Part shown: in pieces, positions 16,942 through 17,506 of the stretch
How positions within the stretch are numbered: position 1 is the first letter of the stretch
How the letters are laid out: the number at the start of each line of letters is the position of its first letter
NCBI GenBank assembly: GCA_023212695.1
Contig: JALCCG010000373.1
Location: 1 to 17,506, forward strand
DNA: 17,506 nucleotides
Reading direction: 5' to 3'
From: Sporisorium sorghi
Lineage: Eukaryota; Basidiomycota; Ustilaginomycetes; Ustilaginales; Ustilaginaceae
Notes under the pieces: generated by a model
The model's input: the letters and a program-made list of their open reading frames with translations, nothing else
Databases searched by the model: none
What the model was told of the DNA's origin: nothing
Program-made: the position numbers and the translations under genes

Positions 16942-17506
16942 CTAAATATGTGTACGGAGAACCTGTTGGAGCGGAACCAGATGGTAGGGCCAAAAGAACC
17001 TATCGTTCCCGAAGCGGTACACCTTGAGGATTTCGCCGATTTCAGATTCAGCACCATCTCTCAGCTTCCAGAGCACCATTCCGTCATGGTGGAAGTTGGG
17101 CAGTCCAAACTCTCGACCAAGCTCGGAGAGCATAGGAATCCAACTGTAAAAATATCGGTAGCGGGGCGTGGCATCGGGTGCACTGGATCCGACGAGATGC
17201 GCGCCGTATTCATCGGCCAAGTCCCAAGCTTGTTGGCGCAATTGCTCAACTCGTTCCGGGATGAAACGCCGACGATCGATGTTTTATGGTGACATGGAGC
17301 TGTGGAAAATCCAATCTCTGTCTGGTAGTCGGTACGCTTCACGGATACTGTTCTCCGCTAGATCGTCCACGTTCGCGTAGACTGGCGGAGGCTGCGCGAC
17401 AGGAGGATCCCGCTGCAGATCAGGAGCGCCCCCCCCCCCCCCACCCCCCCCCCCCCCCCCACCCCCCCCCCCCCCCCCCACCCCCACACGCACAGAACGA
17501 CGAAAA
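16942..17506 (-). pseudogene. Second secreted-protein family member (copy B), interrupted by TAA and open at the window edge
   Basis: One minus-strand frame runs from the window edge to TAG at 16942 with a single internal TAA (17284-17286). Downstream of the TAA, LVGSSAPDA and the block FYSWIPMLSELGREFGL with HHDGMVLW align with copy A: 15 of 28 positions are identical over A's VYSVVPG...VLW, with one gap. Upstream of the TAA, VDDLAENSIREAY aligns with A's VDQSRAVFSAAY in the same frame, so the stop lies inside the homologous region. B extends about 19 residues past the point where A ends. No ATG or signal peptide is in view: the 5' part is replaced by poly-Gly encoded by a G-rich run and then leaves the window. 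It may be a pseudogene, a base-calling error, or a gene with an intron covering the TAA. An intron just removing the non-aligned residues would be too short, so nonsense decay is preferred. Confidence 0.6.
17429..17485. repeat. Poly(C) tract with periodic A (poly(G) on the minus strand)
   Basis: C14, A, C17, A, C18, A, C5: an 18-19 nt period. On the minus strand it is G-rich, quadruplex-prone and translates as a glycine run in the copy B frame. Such a tract is also highly error-prone in sequencing, so the exact length is uncertain. Confidence 0.85.

Noticed and set aside
1..17506. tRNA, rRNA, CRISPR, transposase or reverse transcriptase genes
   Set aside because: I looked for a T-loop consensus, repeat-spacer arrays and mobile-element protein motifs on both strands and saw none.

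Overview
The window looks like nuclear DNA of a smut fungus (Ustilaginaceae-like basidiomycete). The evidence is GC-rich codon use, long intronless reading frames, CT-rich leaders, long Ser/Pro-rich disordered proteins, a fungal SulP sulfate permease, and small secreted proteins at one end. Species is not assigned. There are no rRNA or tRNA genes, CRISPR arrays or transposon ORFs that I can support.

Layout, left to right: a 61-nt A run opens the window, followed by about 0.8 kb of non-coding DNA. Next come a membrane-anchored short-chain dehydrogenase (864-1832, +), a Crg1/Tmt1-like SAM methyltransferase facing it (2152-3267, -) and an Atos/FAM214-family protein (3814-5955, -). A 1.4-kb divergent promoter region follows, then a 674-residue disordered protein with a CSCKNC motif and a candidate PP1-docking motif (7364-9388, +). 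After a 2.3-kb gap, the last 0.9 kb of which has no ATG on the + strand, comes a 901-residue sulfate permease with a STAS domain (11694-14399, +). A 1-kb gap holds a (GT)16 microsatellite and a long hairpin.

The right end is the most unusual part. Two minus-strand genes 1 kb apart (15464-15928, and 16942 to the window edge) encode clearly related small proteins. They share a core that reads YS..P..S.LGRE.GL..HH...VLW with one gap. The first is intact with a signal peptide, so it is a candidate secreted effector. It carries an in-frame 15-bp tandem repeat, and a 20-bp tandem repeat lies just upstream of it. The second has an in-frame TAA, and a C-rich run (poly-G in the sense direction) interrupts its 5' part, so it looks like a decaying or hypervariable paralogue. 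The housekeeping genes show no obvious shared pathway; the window reads as conserved genes bordering a faster-evolving effector-like locus.
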